Both the position numbers and the translations under genes were made by a program. This document shows, in pieces, positions 24,501 through 26,375 of a stretch of DNA of 26,375 nt. The stretch lies in assembly GCA_035486135.1 (NCBI GenBank), contig DATHNI010000244.1, positions 1 to 26,375 on the forward strand. The letters run 5' to 3'. Under the pieces are notes generated by a model. The model searched no databases. It saw only the letters and a program-made list of their open reading frames with translations, and had not been told where the DNA came from. How positions within the stretch are numbered: position 1 is the first letter of the stretch; each line of letters starts with the position of its first letter. The DNA is from JASHVB01 sp035486135 (lineage in GTDB: Bacteria > Pseudomonadota > Alphaproteobacteria > Acetobacterales > Acetobacteraceae).

Positions 24501-25474
24501 ACATGGATCAGCAGGTCGCGGAACAGCCGCTCGATCTGCCCGGGCTCGCGTCGCAGCAGATCGAGGAACGTGGGCATCGTGTCGAGATGCAGCGTCTCCA
24601 TGCGGCGCTTGATGCGGCGCAGCAGCGTCGGCCGCTTGTACTGGCTGAAGTCGTGCCCGGTGCGGGTGCGCAGCAGCGCGCAGAGTTCGGCGAAATGCTC
24701 GGGGTCCATCGCCAGCGGGCCGGCGTCGTCCGGCAGCGGCGACACCGCACGCAGTGACGCCTGGTGCTGCAACAGTTGCGCCGGCATGGCACCGATCGGC
24801 AGCAGGTGGTCGACCAGGCGGGTTGCCATCGCGTTGCTCGGCATACCGGCCAGGGCGTGGCCGTCGTCACCGGCCTGCGCCATGGTCATCCCGCCATGCT
24901 GCTTGATGGCGGCGAGGCCGGCCGAGCCGTCGCTGCTGACGCCGGCGAGCACGATGGCGACGGCGTGCGGCCCCTGGTCCTGGGCCAGGGCCGTGAAGCA
25001 GCGGTCGATCGGCAGACGATCTCGCCGTGCCGGGGCGGGCGTGGTGACGACAAGCCGGCCGTTCCGCACCAGCAACGTTGCGTCGGGGGGAATCACGAAC
25101 ACCGTATCCGTCGCCAGCGGCATGCCATCCACGGCTTCGACGATCGGCATTGCGGTTTGGCCGGAGAGCAAACCGACCAGCAGGCTTTTGTGGGCGGGGT
25201 CGAGGTGCTGGATCAGCAGGAACGCCATACCGTTATTGGGCGGCATGGCGGCGAGGAAATCGGTGAATGCCTGCAGACTCCCCACCGAGGCGCCGAGGGC
25301 GATCGTGAGGAACGGGAGCATGCAAGCTGGACTGGTCCCGGCGGGGGCCGGGTCGCCGGCTTCCTGCTGCTGGCGGGGCGCCCTGTGCACCGCGGAGGGC
25401 TGACGGGCCAGAGCACCGGCAACCTTGCCGAGTGCGAGCGGCTGAGGCGCGGATCGGGATTGAGTCTGCGGCAT
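21542..25474 (-). CDS. CheB-CheR-PAS-histidine kinase-receiver hybrid
   Basis: Giant signalling fusion of 1310 aa. The CheB methylesterase domain (about 55-235) has catalytic S63 (GASVGS), H90 (IQHLDP) and D182 (SSDGSAG). The CheR methyltransferase (about 256-520) has the AdoMet motif VPGCSTGEEPYS (360-371) and SCRNLLIYL. A PAS-like segment (about 565-670) is followed by a long coiled coil of repeated NEEL(K/Q/E) units (705-785), a PAS domain (about 785-885), a HisKA domain with H951 (GGIAHDFNN), a HATPase with N1063, DTGIG and GSGLGL boxes, and a receiver with D1243 (FTDIVMP) and K1291. All key residues are present. It is probably a stand-alone soluble sensor kinase, not chemotaxis proper. 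The first ATG (25474) has AGGG 8 nt upstream, but an internal Met at 25321 starts closer to the CheB domain, so residues 1-51 are uncertain. Confidence 0.95.
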   Translation of the reverse strand: MPQTQSRSAPQPLALGKVAGALARQPSAVHRAPRQQQEAGDPAPAGTSPACMLPFLTIALGASVGSLQAFTDFLAAMPPNNGMAFLLIQHLDPAHKSLLVGLLSGQTAMPIVEAVDGMPLATDTVFVIPPDATLLVRNGRLVVTTPAPARRDRLPIDRCFTALAQDQGPHAVAIVLAGVSSDGSAGLAAIKQHGGMTMAQAGDDGHALAGMPSNAMATRLVDHLLPIGAMPAQLLQHQASLRAVSPLPDDAGPLAMDPEHFAELCALLRTRTGHDFSQYKRPTLLRRIKRRMETLHLDTMPTFLDLLRREPGQIERLFRDLLIHVTQFMRDPGAFRTVQEQVIPALLAGKGVADAVRIWVPGCSTGEEPYSLAILLRELMDRQEIAPKVQIFATDIDEAAIMTAQAGCYPAPTLTRLAPAQRAKWFAEDGRSWRVSRTIRDMCVFSVHSVTRDPPFSKLDMVSCRNLLIYLGAGLQARVLRSFHYALKPGGFLLLGPSESVTQGAGLFKTLNGRHRIFARQESAVAPADVTYGSAAPTRFMASPVTVRHAATIDDAIDRGARRALQQFSPAYVVIDHANEIIRFSGGAIARFLEPSPGVASLNLFGIMRRALRPAMRRAVRKATAGRTTVVQERLVLPLDGSNHIVTLIVMPFIDDRADRDLYLVAFQDLGTASPVARGAAPGTINPADDGSQAEPEIVAELSATRVQLLGMVTELESSNEELKSANEEYQAPNAELQATNEELETAKVEMQSVNEELQTINAELASKNDLLATLNDDMQNLLDSTQIATLFLDKDLRVTRFTPRVMDLFRLRGIDVGRPITEIASLLSYATMTDDVKAVLDGQEIVEREIQPIASAATFLMQIRPYRKPGNTAAGVVITFVDISTSKRLEETLRILNRTLEHNVAEQTAELEAAGRALTEQAEERQRTEDMLRQSQKLEAMGKLTGGIAHDFNNLLGVIIGNAEVLLDTVHDQPDEADQTREILNSALSGAELTRRLLAFARQQPLQPRRIDLNALLEGQVTMLRRILGETIQVTAALKPDLWMVSADPSQIGDALLNLALNARDAMPHGGDLTVATGNQHLAAQDAVGNDGPLEGDFVVLTVTDTGIGMAPDVVARAAEPFFSTKPPGSGSGLGLSMIYGFARQSGGQLVIESEPGVGTTVRLHLPRAGLGEVDRPLVAGATAANPGGNEAILVVDDNTTLRDVARRHLTTLGYSVSVADNGPAAMALLQAGARFDLLFTDIVMPHGMTGYALAEAARQLQPALRVLFTSGYAGDGGTPGLEAGRVLSKPYRRQELAQSVRATLDAGP

Positions 25475-25512
25475 GCCGGCTACCCTGGAACTTCCGGCTG
25501 CGGTCGACCCAC

Positions 25513-25624
25513 GTCGTTACGGGGGTGTGTGGCCACAGCTCGCTGGGGGCGTCCTACCATGTCGTAACGGGAAACGCGCGGATTGTTTGGCGGGTCGTTA
25601 CGCACCCGACGTTACGAACGTTAC
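25513..25624. promoter_or_regulatory. Cluster of five GTTACG/CGTAAC boxes
   Basis: GTCGTTACGGG (25513), GTCGTAACGGG (25561), GTCGTTACGC (25594), CGTTACG (25610) and CGTTAC (25619) fall within 112 nt, 40-150 nt upstream of the kinase's first ATG. The second box has the inverted core. Such clustering suggests binding sites of a regulator, possibly autoregulatory; the protein is unknown. Confidence 0.4.
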
Positions 25625-25675
25625 AAGCACGGACTTCTCATTGCCGGGGACCAGGCGGTGCCAAATTTCCGCGCC

Positions 25676-25757
25676 GGGCGCCGGGTGCGAGACGGTGAGA
25701 CTGATCGGCTCCGGTCGGGCGCCGGGCGTGGGACGGTGAGACTGACCGGCTCCGGCC
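25676..25757. repeat. 41-bp tandem duplication
   Basis: Copy 1 (25676-25716) and copy 2 (25717-25757) both begin GGGCGCCGGG and share the core ACGGTGAGACTGA, with about six differences. A partial third copy (GGGCGACCGG) follows. Confidence 0.85.
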
Positions 25758-25880
25758 GGGCGACCGGCGGCACGGGAAGCTGGATCGCCGCCGCGCGGCG
25801 GGGCGTGCTGAGGTGATCCGCTTCGCTACGACGCCGGTGCGGTCTCCATCGCGACGTGGGGCCGTGCCGGCGTGTGCTCG

Positions 25881-25919
25881 GTGCGGCCACTGCGTGCCGC
25901 CACTGCGTGCCGCCACTAC
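25881..25919. repeat. 13-bp unit repeated three times
   Basis: GTGCGGCCACTGC, GTGCCGCCACTGC and GTGCCGCCACTAC follow each other without spacer, just downstream of the aldolase gene stop. Confidence 0.85.
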
Positions 25920-25928
25920 CGGCCGCCG

Positions 25929-26375
25929 TTATGGGCCGATATCGCGCACGAACTTTGCCTTCTGCGCGCAGGCCGCGGTCAGGAACGCCATGTCGGTGCC
26001 GGTCGAAACGTAGCGCGCACCCATCTTGACGAACTGCGTCATCAGGTCGTTGCGCGATGCCAGGCCGCCGATGCCGACATGTTTTCCCGCCGCCGTCGCC
26101 GCCGCAATGGCGCGGGAGAAAGCGTCGCGCAGGCGCGGATGGTCGTACTGCCCGGTGATGCCCATTTCGTTGCACAGGTCGTTGCTGCCGACCAGCAGCA
26201 TGTCTACACCGTCCACCGCGATGATCTCCTCGACATGTTCCAGCGCCGCGACGGTTTCCAGCATCACCACCAGCATCGTTGCGGCGTTCATCGCCGCATT
26301 GGTTTCCGCCAGCGGAAAGCTGCGATACTGGTAGTGCGACAGCGCGCCGCCCGAGGAACGCTCGCCCATGGGTGC
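25929..26375 (-). CDS. HpcH/HpaI aldolase/citrate lyase family protein (5' part outside window)
   Basis: C-terminal 149 residues of a class II pyruvate-type aldolase, the family of 4-hydroxy-2-oxoheptanedioate aldolase, which cleaves the last intermediate of homoprotocatechuate catabolism, and of related sugar-acid aldolases. The frame is open to the window edge; the ATG at 26369 is internal, since the preceding A-P and following GERSSGGA match the GxRS.GG region of the family. Visible marks are LETVAALE..EEI (the metal-binding Glu), DMLLVGSNDLCNEMG (the metal-binding Asp in SNDL) and HVGIGGLASRNDL..., then the final GARYVSTGTDMAFL strand. The gene continues to the right. It is not in an obvious operon with the kinase. 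Which 2-keto acid it cleaves cannot be said. Confidence 0.9.
   Translation of the reverse strand, partial: APMGERSSGGALSHYQYRSFPLAETNAAMNAATMLVVMLETVAALEHVEEIIAVDGVDMLLVGSNDLCNEMGITGQYDHPRLRDAFSRAIAAATAAGKHVGIGGLASRNDLMTQFVKMGARYVSTGTDMAFLTAACAQKAKFVRDIGP

Larger units (their letters stand above)
25475..25928. other. Gene-free interval upstream of the hybrid kinase
   Basis: About 450 nt without a credible gene; open frames here are Arg/Pro/Gly-rich artefacts of GC content. It holds a cluster of GTTACG-like boxes (25513-25624), a 41-bp tandem duplication (25676-25757) and a 13-bp triplication (25881-25919). It should contain the kinase promoter. Confidence 0.6.

Noticed and set aside
25676..25919. 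CRISPR array
   Set aside because: The repeats are contiguous, without unique spacers, and there are only two or three imperfect copies.

Overview
The window is GC-rich, densely coded DNA that reads like an alphaproteobacterial chromosome, most likely Acetobacteraceae/Rhodospirillales. The grounds are a Mg-type HemB, lpxB (Gram-negative lipid A), DUF29 and DUF3300 proteins, a PEP-CTERM protein, and palindromic intergenic repeats of a kind common in that group. The taxon is an inference. There are 16 convincing or probable protein genes (two cut by the window edges), one doubtful small gene, and no tRNA, rRNA or CRISPR array that I can see.

Layout. 1-2006: the end of a UgpB/UgpE-like sugar or glycerophosphodiester ABC importer (permease, then binding protein). 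2058-2143: a perfect 31-bp-arm palindromic repeat. 2351-3842: an HSL-type alpha/beta hydrolase and a DUF29 protein. 3913-5241 (minus): a divergent Nramp-type transporter. 5335-5436: a second long palindromic repeat. 5509-7128 (minus): a benzoate/aminobenzoate-CoA ligase-like enzyme. 7129-8054: about 0.9 kb of apparently non-coding, repeat-bearing DNA. 8055-9137 (minus): a secreted PEP-CTERM metalloprotease-like protein. 9440-11633: lpxB and hemB, two housekeeping genes 1 nt apart. 12007-13044: a DUF3300 lipoprotein with a His/Gly-rich tail.

13135-18851 (minus) looks like one four-gene operon: two tandem flavin Baeyer-Villiger-type monooxygenases, a HlyD-type periplasmic adaptor and a short FUSC-family membrane protein. 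In front of it lies a good sigma70-like promoter whose spacer holds a TetR-style palindrome. The layout suggests oxidation of a ketone, cyclic or aromatic compound coupled to AaeAB-like efflux, under repression by a regulator encoded elsewhere. With the CoA ligase, the extradiol-dioxygenase-like VOC protein (20564-21511) and the HpcH/HpaI aldolase at the right edge, the region has a catabolic, aromatic-compound flavour, although these genes are not all in one operon.

The strongest hidden signal is at 18985-19810. This 826-bp segment is bounded by perfect 35-bp terminal inverted repeats, has no transposase, and carries one complete GFA-family gene (19159-19566) plus several copies of a TGTCGCAT-type half-site arranged as inverted pairs on both sides of that gene. 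I read it as a non-autonomous (MITE/TIME-like) element or gene cassette inserted just upstream of the monooxygenase operon promoter.

The right end holds a 1310-residue CheB-CheR-PAS-histidine kinase-receiver hybrid (21542-25474, minus). Its upstream region carries a cluster of GTTACG-like boxes and two families of short tandem repeats, followed by the truncated aldolase.
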